Part shown: positions 12,372 to 22,152 of the stretch, piece by piece
Layout of the letters: each line of letters begins with the position of its first letter
Position numbering within the stretch: the first letter of the stretch is position 1
NCBI GenBank assembly: GCA_034770075.1
Contig: JAVJAP010000349.1
Coordinates: forward strand, 124,001 to 188,000
Source of the DNA: Aralia elata
Lineage: Eukaryota; Streptophyta; Magnoliopsida; Apiales; Araliaceae
DNA length: 64,000 nucleotides
Direction: 5' to 3'
Notes under the pieces: generated by a model
What the model was told of the DNA's origin: nothing
Database searches by the model: none
The model's input: the letters and a program-made list of their open reading frames with translations, nothing else
Position numbers and translations under genes: made by a program

Positions 12372-13850
12372 GTGAGATGTACACATCGTTTTGAACGTGA
12401 TAGTAATGGGGATTGCTCCTTTTGATGCTAATCAAATTAGAACGAAGTAATAGGACTCTTAATCACCTCTTTCTTTGGCAATTTGAAGTAACTAATAAAA
12501 CAATAAGAAAGTCTCCCTAAATCATTACTTGTGTGAGATGTACACATCGTTTTTGAACGCGATAGTGATGGGATTGGTCCTTTTGATGCTAATCCAACTA
12601 GAACTAAGTAATAGGATAACTGCAACAGTTGTCGCAGTGGTTTAAATGAGGCCCCGAGGTGAACCATAAACTCGGACGTCCTGGGATCGAATCTCATTAG
12701 CAACAATTGTTAAGCCTGTAAAGGCAACGCGGCCACAGGTCGTACATTTTTGGGTGAACCCTTGTCTTAGACCTCCCTATACGCAAAGCCTGGCCCGGGA
12801 TGGGAGACTTAGTCCGACTATGGTTGGGAAACTCCACATAATCAAAAAAAATAAGTAATAAGACTTCTTTATTTTACAATTTGAAGGAACTAATGAAACA
12901 ATAAGAAGGTCTCCCTAAATCATAACTTGTGCGAGATGTACATATCGTTTTGTACGCGATAGTGATGGGATTGCTCTTTTTGATGCTAATCAAACTAGAA
13001 CGAACTAATAGGACTCCTAATCACCTCTTTCTAGGATAATTTGAAGAAACTAATGAAACAATAAGAAAGTATCCTAAAATCATGACTTATGTGAGATGTA
13101 CACATCGTTTTGTACGCGATAGTGATGGGATTGCTCTTTTTGATGCTAATCAAACTAGAACGAACTAATAGGACTCCTAATCACCTCTTTCTTTGACAAT
13201 TTGAAGGAACGAATGAAACAATAAGAAGGTCTTCCTAAATCAAGTCTCGTGTAAGATGTAAGAATCGTTTTGAATGCGATAGTGATGCGACTGTTCCTTT
13301 TTGATGCTAATCAAACTAAGGAACGAAGTAATAGGACTCCTAATCACCTCTTTATTTTACAATTTGAAGGAACTAATGAAACAATAAGAAGGTCTCCCTA
13401 AATCATAACTTGTGTGAGATGTACACATCGTTTTGAACGCGATAGTGATGGGATTGCTCTTTTCGATGCTAATCAAACTGGAACAAACTAATAGGACTCC
13501 TAATCACCTCTTACTTTGATAATTTGAAGGAAATAATGAAACAATAGGAAAGTCTCCTAAAATCATGACTTGTGTGAGATGTACACATCGTTTTGAACGC
13601 GATAGTGATAGGATTACTCCTTTTGACGCTAATCAAACTAGAACGAAGTATTAGGACTCCTAGTCACCTCTTTTTTTGACAATTTTAAGGAACTAATTAA
13701 ATAATAAGAAGGCATCGCTAAATCAAGTATCGTGTGAGATGTTAGAATCGTTTTGAACGCGTTAGTGATGCGGCTGCTCCTTTTGATGCCAATCAAACTA
13801 GAACGAACTATCACCTCTTTCTTTTACAATTTGAAGGAACTAATAAAACA
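12372..13850. repeat. 160-bp satellite array, left block
   Basis: Head-to-tail monomers with a mean period of 160-163 bp. The anchor GAGATGTACACATCG recurs near 12373, 12535, 12933, 13093, 13253, 13416, 13576 and 13736; the larger step at 12535-12933 is explained by the SINE insertion. Monomers also share AATCAAACTAGAACGAA and ACAATAAGAAGGTCTCC blocks. Divergence between monomers is moderate. The period is in the single-nucleosome range typical of plant satellites. Confidence 0.9.
12617..12851 (+). mobile_element. tRNA-derived SINE, copy 1
   Basis: About 235 bp with a tRNA-like head: box A-like GTCGCAGTGG at 12631 and box B-like GGATCGAATCT at 12684-12694. It ends in an oligo-A run and is flanked by a near-perfect 12-bp target duplication (12605-12616, TAAGTAATAGGA; 12852-12863, TAAGTAATAAGA). 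It sits inside a satellite monomer. It is related to the SINE at 17276-17488, mainly in the head and the pre-tail CTCCACATNATCAAAA. Confidence 0.88.
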
Positions 13851-15426
13851 GGAGGGCTCTAAGCAGGGTAGAGAGAGAAGCTCCACCTTCTCTCTAAGAA
13901 ACCCCCCTCTCCCCGTCCATCCTCTTCTCTGGCACCTATTTCACCTCCTCCTTCTTGCGGCCCACCCGTTCTCTCTTGATCTTGGTCTTGAGCTTCGGAT
14001 CTGATCTGGTCGGGGTTTTAGGTGGATTTGGTGTTGCAGAGAATTGATGGTCCCCTTTCTTTTTCCTTTTCTTCCACTGACATAATCATTCTGTCCACCC
14101 GCCTCCTCCTTCCTCCCTCTTCCACCTCTCGGCCCACCATATCTCCTTTATCCTCCGTTCGCATTACCTGGGTGCTGTTCTAGCCTTCCGGCAGCTGGAA
14201 TTTGGACCCTATCAAAACTCCCTTTTCGATATATGCTTTTACTAAGTCCGGGGTTGCTAGATTGTGTTGCTTTCTTGTGTGATTAGTAGAGGGTAATTGT
14301 GTGCTTGATAAAGGAGTTATGATCTGAGGCGGTGGCTCCTTTTGGGATTATGGTTGGGGGTTTCGGATCTTGATGGTTATTGGTTGGTGTTAGTCTTGGA
14401 AGGAGGATCTCCCTGATCTGAGTTCCGTTTTCAGATCTCGATTGGGGCTTGCCGGAATATGGGACCAGCTCTGCTCATCTTCCGGTGGTTTATGGATTCT
14501 GGGATGTTCTCAGTTGATCCATGTTTCGTCCTTCGGCCGGTGGGTTTGTTTTGCCGGTGGTTCTATTGCTCGGATGGATCCTTTTTTCATTCGTGTGGGT
14601 TTCCGATCTGAAGTATGCTTCTTTTGATTATCCTTTATTATTTCAGATTTGAATGTTAATTGTTGGATTTTAGGTTTCCGTTTTGGTTGCTGGAATCTAG
14701 ATTTGTCCTTTCCCTGATTCGGATTCTGGGTTATCTCAGATGGTCTTTCCGTTTGAACTTCCGATTTGAATGTTTTTTCTCCTAATGTCAGATTGGTTGT
14801 GGGTACTGCGGTGGTCCATCGCCGGATGCTATTAACGGAATCTGGTTTCGTTTGATCTCTGATGGTACCGATTTGGGATGGTTCCTTTGCTTTCTTTCAA
14901 TCTTAGCCGGTTGTTCATTTAAATTTCTTGGCTTAGTTTGATTGTGTTGGTTTTGTTTAGCTGTTCCTGCTGCCGGAGATTCGTTGGAGGTTGTTCTCGG
15001 GCTTGGTTTATAGGGCAGTGTGTTACAAGTGGGGCCCACGTGGGATAGATCTGACGGGATGATTAGCGGGGCACATTCGGTTTCAAATTTCAAATTCTTT
15101 TTGATTTGGGCTGCCCGTTCTTTGGTTTCTCCTTGGCCAATGTCGTTTTTTGCTGATGGGCTCCTGTGCTGCTCATTTTCTTTGGGCCCTCATCAAATGA
15201 AATGCTGGATGGATTTCTAGCCATTAGCTGCGGTTGTAGTAGTTAGCTGTTTTATTTTCGAAACCTAACCTCGGTTGTGAGGGTAAATGTATTATGTTAG
15301 GTTTTAGGTTTTCTAGTTTTAACTAGGTGTTTTAGTCCCTACGGGAGATGGGACTATGTATTGAGCTTCATTGTACTATCCATTTTTGCAAATTTATATA
15401 CAAACCAAATTTAGCAAAAACAAAAA
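13851..15426 (+). mobile_element. Non-coding LINE-like retroposon, copy 2 (complete)
   Basis: 1,576 bp inserted into the satellite, with a perfect 14-bp target duplication GAACTAATAAAACA at 13837-13850 and 15427-15440 and an A-rich 3' tail, the signature of target-primed retrotransposition. The 5' end opens with a pyrimidine-rich leader. No open frame for reverse transcriptase, endonuclease or an RNA-binding protein is visible, although both ends are present. The 3' 200 bp match copy 1 closely. It could be an internally deleted LINE or a distinct non-autonomous family carrying transduced sequence. Confidence 0.8.
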
Positions 15427-15440
15427 GAACTAATAAAACA

Positions 15441-15673
15441 ATAAGAAAGTCTCCTAAAATCATGACTTGGTAAGATGTACACATCGTTTTGAGCGCGATA
15501 GTGATGGGATTGCTCCTTTTGGTGCTAATCAAACTAGAACGAAGTAATAGGACTCATAATCACCTCTTTCTTTGACAATTTGAAGGAACCAATGAAACAA
15601 TAAGAAGGTCTCCCTAAATCATGACTTGTGTGAGATATACACATCGTTTTGAACGCGATAGTGATGGGATTGC
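15441..15673. repeat. 160-bp satellite array, right block
   Basis: The same monomers as the left block, displaced by the retroposon at 13851-15426. Anchors near 15472 and 15632 are 160 bp apart. The array stops abruptly in mid-monomer at 15673, where the Y-family LTR begins. Confidence 0.88.
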
Positions 15674-17729
15674 TGAAAGTAGTATGCACACAAGCCAATC
15701 ATATTTGATATGATGTAGCATATACTTTGTAATCTTATTCATTTATTAATAAAAGAATTGATTTTCTTAAAAGGCATTTTATATTATCTACATGGTGCTG
15801 TTATATTAAATGTAATAAACCCATAGTTTTGAGCAATGCTTTAAGAATCATGATGGTGATCATGCTAATGAGATCTAAATTCTGGATAGCTCATAAACTA
15901 AAATTGTTCCTAATTGTTGGATTACTAAAAAGGGGATTAGTGAATCCGGATAGATTAGTAGATACGTTGCTTGCTCTTAGGAAGTGGATGATAGATCTCA
16001 TAATCATTTGTGTGGAGACACTAAAGCAAGTATGTAGGTGCTTATTGGAGAATAAGTTCACTGAACGTGGCTCGCTAAGGAATACCTAATGGAGTTTTAC
16101 TCGCATGTCAATAGGAATTCCTCTATTGATAGTAGTACAAGTGATCCTTGGACTTGAGATCATCATAGTATCTTGTGTATGATGAGTTATACTTTGACAT
16201 GTCCCTTAAGACCTTTAGGGTATATCAAAGGGTATGATTGGGTATAATAAGTTGTGCATGGAGATAGGTGAATGATCAACAAAGAATCTACCACGTCTAG
16301 TAAAAGATGTGAAATGTCCTATGTGATTCGATAAATGACAACTCAGTAGTCCTTGGCCAAGGCAGAATGAAATTAGAAAAGAGTTTCTAATTTGCATTAT
16401 TTAGAGTTGTGCATTTGGGAATCGAAATACATATAATTAAATAAAATAAGACTTGACAGTAAATCCATGTCTTATATTTAATTGGGACATTATATGGTAG
16501 AAGGATTGAATTGTACGGTAACTATGCACTGAAAGGTTCTTTTGTGATTAATGTTGAAATCTATATTATCTGGAAAGTCGTTGATCGCTAAGGGGGCTTA
16601 CCCTTATTGTAGAATAAATATTATTTATTTTAAATAAATTAAAATAGTTTAATTTATTTATTTAAATTAAGATTAGAATTGTTCTAATTGATTTTATTCA
16701 CAGCGGTTTTAATATGGAGAACCTAAAGGGTCACACCGCAAAAGGAAAATATTTATTTAAGAAGTAAATGGCATAATTGTAATAATAAGTTAAGTGTATT
16801 TAATTTAATCTATGGAGAATAGAATAAATTAAATAGCTTAATATTTATTATTTAATATTTTGGAAATATTAAATATAAATTAATAAGAGGAATCTTATTA
16901 TTATTATTACTATTACTATTATTTAATTCCTAATAGGGATTGCGAATTAATTAATGGAAGTACTCTCTCATGAATTCCTAATTGGATTAGGAGCATAATT
17001 AATTAAAGGAGTTTAATTATAATAGAAACCCTAATCCTAAATAGTTTAGGGAAGGGTTTTCCTACATCTATAAATAAGAGGAGTCTTATCATAGATTAGG
17101 GTTACACACTCTTGCATTAGATTGCGGAGAGTACTTACAATTTCTATAAAGATAGAAACTAGGGTTTTGCCAATACCCAACTTCTTGAATACATATTCTT
17201 CCTTGGTGGATCACCTCTAGAGGCCAAACACTTGGGTGGCTAACGTTGATCAAGCAAAGGAATTTAATCGGTGGAGTGGCACAGTGATGCAAGCCGCCTT
17301 GGGAACGAACCGTAAACCCGGACGACTCAGGATCGACTCCCACTAGCAACATTTGGAGGGGCACTAATAATGCTCCGCTGTAGCCACGGGCCCCCCTTAA
17401 GCGCAAGCTGGGAAGCAGACCGCCTGGGCTCGGGCTGGGGAGATTAGTCGGGTTGCAACCTGAAAACTCCACATTATCAAAAAAAAAAGAATTTAATCGG
17501 TGGAATTCGAGGAGAACACGAAGGACTAAGAGTTTAACTTGTACCCGAGGAAGCTTTGTTCTACGAGGGTATAATTCTTATTCTCTTTCTCTTTCGTTTA
17601 TATCGTTAATTGAGCACATAGATGGATCATGGTGATGGTTTGTATTAAAATTTTAAAAATCGTTTTTATCGCGCTTCCGCTCTATTTATGTAATTTGATT
17701 GCATGCTTGCGTTATATACAAACCTCACA
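15674..17729 (+). repeat. 5' LTR of Y copy A (2,056 bp including a SINE)
   Basis: Boundaries are TGAAAG at 15674 and ...CTCACA at 17729, followed by the primer site. It matches the LTR at 52177-53975 and, inverted, 40221-42051. A TATA box TATAAATA lies at 17069-17076, with a leader shared by all copies. Confidence 0.92.
17276..17488 (+). mobile_element. tRNA-derived SINE, copy 2
   Basis: 213 bp within the Y LTR, flanked by a perfect 16-bp duplication GAATTTAATCGGTGGA (17260-17275 and 17489-17504). Box A-like TGGCACAGTGATGC sits at the head and box B-like GGATCGACTCC at 17330-17340. The tail is oligo-A. The other Y LTRs lack it, which gives the empty-site state. Confidence 0.92.
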
Positions 17730-17730
17730 G

Positions 17731-17743
17731 TGGTATCAGAGCC
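17731..17743 (+). promoter_or_regulatory. Primer binding site, Y copy A
   Basis: TGGTATCAGAGCC one base after the LTR end, complementary to initiator Met tRNA. The same site is at 36643-36655 (copy B) and 53977-53989 (copy C, with one mismatch). Confidence 0.88.
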
Positions 17744-17848
17744 TAATCTTGTGCTAATTATCGATTTTGATGATTCCATGTGTGTATGGTTTGCGATTGG
17801 ATCGAAATTTTTGGGCAGAATCCGTTTTTTTTCTGAAACTGCTACGCG

Positions 17849-18041
17849 GCGCAGCTGCACCGGCTCTAGTTCATTCTTAAGCGTAGCTGCGCCCAAACCC
17901 AGAAAAATCATTTTTGGGGTTCAGCGCAGCTGCGCAGGCTCCAGTTCATTCTAGAGCGCAGCTGCGCCCAAACCCAGAAAGTTGTTTCTGGGGTTCAGCG
18001 CAGCTGCGCCGTTTCCCAGTTCATTCTGGGCGCAGTTGCGC
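17849..18041. repeat. Phased palindromic-word array in the Y copy A leader
   Basis: Six copies of a 12-bp palindrome, GCGCAGCTGCGC or one mismatch from it, start at 17849, 17881, 17924, 17956, 17998 and 18030. Steps are 32, 43, 32, 42 and 32. The spacers contain further inverted repeats, for example CCCAG-6 nt-CTGGG at 18015-18030 and AACCCAGAAA facing TTTCTGGGGTT at 17971-17995. The array lies about 110 nt downstream of the primer site, in the untranslated leader. Copy C has four words (54094-54211). Confidence 0.9.
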
Positions 18042-18466
18042 CGGACAGCAGATTCCGAAAATTGATTTTTTCCTTCAATTGAAATAAATGGTTTATTTAA
18101 TTGAAATAAGTTTAAAATAAAGATGTTTATTTTATCTGGAATAGGATTTCAGATTGCTAAAATTAAAGGAGTTTAATTTGGATTTGGTTTTTGATTAAAA
18201 TAAAAGAGTTTATTTTGTTTCAAAACTAAATATTAGCAAAACTTTTGCCCATTAATTGATATCAATGCATATATGGAATGGTTTTATTATTCATGAGATG
18301 AATGTTATTTATTGATACATATAGAGATATGTATGATAATAAATAGGGATTGATTATGGACTATTGACCAATGTGTGATTGAATTTATTTTAGTGGATGC
18401 TTGTATGTATGGGTTTTTTTATAAATGGGGTCAGCGTACCTCGTCTTCTCTAATTTTTCTTAATGT

Positions 18467-18755
18467 AGGCCACGGGTGTGTCGTCGTGCCGTTTCGCGAT
18501 GACGTGCAATGTTTTTGACATTAACCTATAATGTTCCAATTTATAAAAGGCGAATATTATGAAATGAAAAATAATGAATATAGACCATCGTAGAGGGTCG
18601 TTAAGAGGGTCGTGTCGTTCTCGAATGTCGCGACGCCATGAGACTTTTTGAAGGGTTGTCACGTTACTCAAATTTTAAAATACGAGCAACCAAAAATAAG
18701 AAATATTGTAACATAAACCAATATATAAAGTCTATATGCGGCTATTATTATTACT
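18467..18755. other. Unassigned junction segment
   Basis: About 290 bp between the broken leader of Y copy A and the target site of element Z. I recognise no coding frame or repeat apart from CG-rich patches (near 18470-18510 and 18595-18640) and a short TTA-type trinucleotide run at its right end. That run resembles the one in Y LTRs, but the Y LTR sequence expected to its left is absent. Confidence 0.5.
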
Positions 18756-18760
18756 ATTAT

Positions 18761-20814
18761 TGTCGACGCCGGGTTTTCGCTTCGTGGGTCCTTTTAGTCT
18801 TTTCCAATTTTAGCCTCTTGATTAAATGATTTTTGGAAAAGGTCGGCATTAATGTCGACGGGGTTTTGAAAGATCGTTTTTTATGATGAGCCAATTAACC
18901 AGAGTCGCCAGTTGGTATATTTGAAATGGATGTACCAACTCATCCGAGTTTTCGTTTTTTATAAATCGCTGGCTCATATGTGACTCCGAATTAATTGGTC
19001 TGCGAACCGAGATTCATAGAGTTCGGGGGCTTGCTTAAGTGAGGGGAAGGTGTTAGGCACCCCTCGACTTCCGTGAAATACGGTTACCGTAATCTTGAGG
19101 CTGTCCTATCTTTTAATTCATGAAATGTGTATATGTGCAGGTGTGTGTGTGTGTGTGTGTGCTTATGTGAATGTTGTGGTGAGTTTGTATGAAAGAATCA
19201 TTTGGATTTTTGGGAAAGTCGTGCTTTAATTTGGGAACGCTTCGGAATGTCTTTTCGGCATACACGAGAAAGCTTTATGAAAGAGGTTTGATTTAAATTT
19301 GTCAAAATTAGGAGATTTTCATTAGGTGGCGTGTTGGCAAAAGAGGATTTTATTAAGCCTTAGCAGAAATAGGAATCGAGATTTATACGTTGCTTTCATA
19401 AATGATGGGCAATTTCTAGGATCTCTTTCACCCTATACATCAAGGTTTAATAAAACCTTTAATTTCTTTTATAAAACCCATTTTTGTGACATTTGAAAAT
19501 AACCTCTTTTTAGCTTTCTCGTAGAATAGGAATCAACTTTCATTAGCATTTCCAATTTTTAGCCTCGTGATGCTAATATCCTACTTTGATTGATTTTAGA
19601 AAAGATCTTTATCGTTTAATCTTTTGAAACCATTTTGGTGTCACAAAATCTAATCAAGCATAAATACGCGTCGGGGCTATTCACGGGCATGTAAGCCATC
19701 AAAATATCCCCGAACGCCAACAATCACATATTCCACTAATATGGGGCCTTAAACCCGATTCTCGCCTTAGCGTCGTTTTAAGGCCCGACAGTTACATGTT
19801 ACAACGCAAGCATCTTGAATCTATCACATACATCAAAACGTCCATCATCGGATTTGGACCACGGGGTCGCATTCCTAGGCTCACACGAGATTTCTTCATA
19901 CCCACAAAATGAATACTACATAACTAACCGACCCGAATTTATCTAATACACCATGATACCCGAAAATGACAATCTAAATAAATTACACCCAATGAATCAC
20001 CATAAACAAGCTAGAAATTTCATCAATTGGATATCCTCGGGTTATTAGGAAGAATTTTGTTCCGATGGAACCCTCACCAATAATCCCTAATCCATGATTA
20101 TTCAACAAGATACATGAAAGTTACATCTAATTTACTCAATCAATATGACATGAATTGCTAGAACAAATAGAAATTTTCACCTTGTAATTGATCTCAAATG
20201 GATGTGAACTTGTGTATTTGAATAGGATAAGGAGTGTATTTGATACAACAAAAATCAAAAGAATTAAATCCTCTCTTTTTTTCTTCTCTTTTCTCCCTAT
20301 TTTGTTGCAAAATCTAGCTATTTTCTCTCTATTTCCGTGTTTTTGCTGCTACAGAAAATTCTCCTTCTTCCAAAACTGCTGAACTCCCTGTATGCTGCAC
20401 GAAACTGGGCTAAAATAGGCTGGCCGCCTGCCTTCCACTCACCCCGATTTCGAGTTCCGTGTTTCGAGTTCCGTGTTTTCAAAAGGCGCACTATTTGGCC
20501 GCAGATCAATCCGCGGCTGGACGGTTTGACTTTCTCGTTTTCCGTGCCACGCCTCGATTTTCGCGCCATAATGTCGGTTTTCGCTGACAGGCTCGTATTT
20601 GGCAGTCCGGGAAATTCCGGGAGACGTGCCACCTCATTCGGGTACGTCTGCTCTGGATGGCCTTATTGTCACGTCAGCTTTGGTCGCCAAACATTTCGGT
20701 GGTGTCGGGCGCTCGCACTTGTGCCCCCTCCTTCGCTCCCGCAAGCCGGTTCAATTGACGATTTTGCCCTCCTGTCATGGTTAGTACAGGGAACGCAAAA
20801 TTTGGGTGTCTACA
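18761..20814 (-). repeat. 3' LTR of Z
   Basis: 2,054 bp, starting TGTAGACACCC at 20814 on the minus strand and ending CGTCGACA at 18761. It contains a (GT)n run near 19139-19160 and a palindrome at 20498-20517. It is nearly identical to 33993-36052. Confidence 0.95.
20498..20517. repeat. Palindromic word in the Z LTR
   Basis: GCCGCAGAT-CA-ATCCGCGGC: 9-bp arms with one mismatch. It is present again at 35736-35755 in the other LTR. The same word, with perfect arms, is doubled at 21494-21536 in the 3' untranslated region. Confidence 0.8.
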
Positions 20815-20829
20815 GCTGCCCCTCTTTAT
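20815..20829 (-). promoter_or_regulatory. Polypurine tract of Z
   Basis: The minus strand reads AAAGAGGGGCAGC immediately before the 3' LTR start TGTAGACACC. This fixes the orientation of the element. Confidence 0.8.
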
Positions 20830-20999
20830 CATGTTCATGCAATGTTTAATGAAATGAACAGGATAAAGAATAGACACTCGATGTATGAATGACAATGCAT
20901 AAGGATGACAATGGATACGTGATGCAACACATATGATTTATGATGCAACGCAAGATGCCATTGATGCAAAACATTCAGAAAAGGGTGTCGAGGCTGATG

Positions 21000-21360
21000 A
21001 TCGTCTCGTCGGGGCCGGGTATCGTCGCCGGTCACCCATCTCGTAACCCCCGGTTATCGTCGCCGGTTGGTTATCTTGTCGGAGCCGGTTTTCGTCGCCG
21101 GACATCCATCTCGTAATCGCCGGTTATCGTCACCGGTCGATTGTCTCGTCGGAGCCGGGTATCGTCGCCGGTCACCCATCTCGTAACCCCCGGTTATCGT
21201 CGCCGGTTGGTTATCTTATCGGAGCCGGTTTTCGTCGCCGGACATCCATCTCGTAATCGTCCGTTATCGTCGCCGGTCGATTGTCTTGTCGGTGCCGGGT
21301 ATCGTCGCCGGTCACCCATCTCGTAACCCCCGGTTATCGTCGCCGGTTGGTTATCTTGTC
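21000..21360. repeat. Tandem repeat in the Z 3' UTR (140 bp, built of about 35-bp subunits)
   Basis: About 2.5 copies of a 140-bp unit; the anchor GTCACCCATCTCG recurs at 21031, 21171 and 21311. Each unit consists of four diverged subunits of about 35 bp, each carrying TCGTCGCCGG or TCGTCACCGG, so there is a higher-order structure. It lies between the antisense genes and the polypurine tract, in the element's 3' untranslated region. Confidence 0.92.
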
Positions 21361-21493
21361 GCTTGGTCGAAACGAGAAGCCGTGTTCGACACCTGATTCA
21401 TCAAAATCTCGTATTTTATTATCACACTCTGAGTCCAATAGGCTTTAGAATCGATTCAGCTTGCAATGGACCAATGGGGGAGCACTGGGCCCA

Positions 21494-21536
21494 GCCGCAG
21501 ATGGATCTGCGGCCAGCCGCAGATTGATCTGCGGCT
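21494..21536. repeat. Paired palindromic words in the Z 3' UTR
   Basis: Two perfect inverted repeats: GCCGCAGAT/ATCTGCGGC (21494-21513, 2-nt spacer) and AGCCGCAGAT/ATCTGCGGCT (21515-21536, 2-nt spacer). They start about 21 bp apart. The flanking region, about 21360-22150, holds no other feature I recognise apart from an oligo-T run near 22027. Confidence 0.88.
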
Positions 21537-22152
21537 AAGATCGGGATTCATAAGCGGCTCGCCGCTTCCAGATCTGTCACTTTCAACTTCGTACCCCACA
21601 TAGATTCCTGCAATTTTGCTCGTTTGCAAGGACCTTTTGTCGAGTTTCCCAACTTTTCTGCAAAAACCGCTCCGGTAGGATCGTTCTACGCGCTACAGGT
21701 AACACTTTGACTGTTCACTTTTCAATTTTGTCAATATTTTGCTATACATTTGGCTATTTACATGCTATAGATGGAAGATGTATGCTTTACAATGCTATAT
21801 TATGTATGATCATATATACATGCTATGTATCAACTGTGTGAGTCCTATTTTATGCTCATGATGCGGTCTCACATACTGTTATTCTTTTTCTGCAAGAAAA
21901 TCATGCATTACATGCTGTAATTACACTTATGAATGCAATTTTGATCTGTTTGAGGCTTGGATTGATGGAAAACATGTTTGGCTTATGCCTGGGATGTCCA
22001 TTTTACAAACGGAACTCTGCCGATTTTTTTTTTTTTACATAGACCATAAACATGCATCATGTTTAATTATATGATGAGGGTAGGAATTTAGAATATTCGT
22101 GACATAATTCAAAAGGGAACTTACCTTCCTCCTTGCCTGTTCTGTTCCAGCT

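Larger units (their letters stand above)
15674..18466 (+). mobile_element. Copia family Y, copy A (5' LTR plus leader only)
   Basis: Starts TGAAAGTAGTATGC and keeps the 5' LTR, primer site and about 720 bp of leader, then breaks at 18466 after TTTTTCTTAATGTA, where copies B and C continue. No coding part remains. It was inserted into the 160-bp satellite and later received a SINE. The rest was lost or displaced by whatever produced 18467-18755. Confidence 0.85.

Noticed and set aside
12617..12710. A tRNA gene suggested by A-box and B-box motifs.
   Set aside because: No cloverleaf can be closed, and the segment continues into a SINE body with an A tail and target duplication.
15829..16089. 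An 86-codon open frame in the Y LTR.
   Set aside because: Its counterparts in the other Y LTRs are of different lengths, as expected for chance frames in non-coding LTR sequence.
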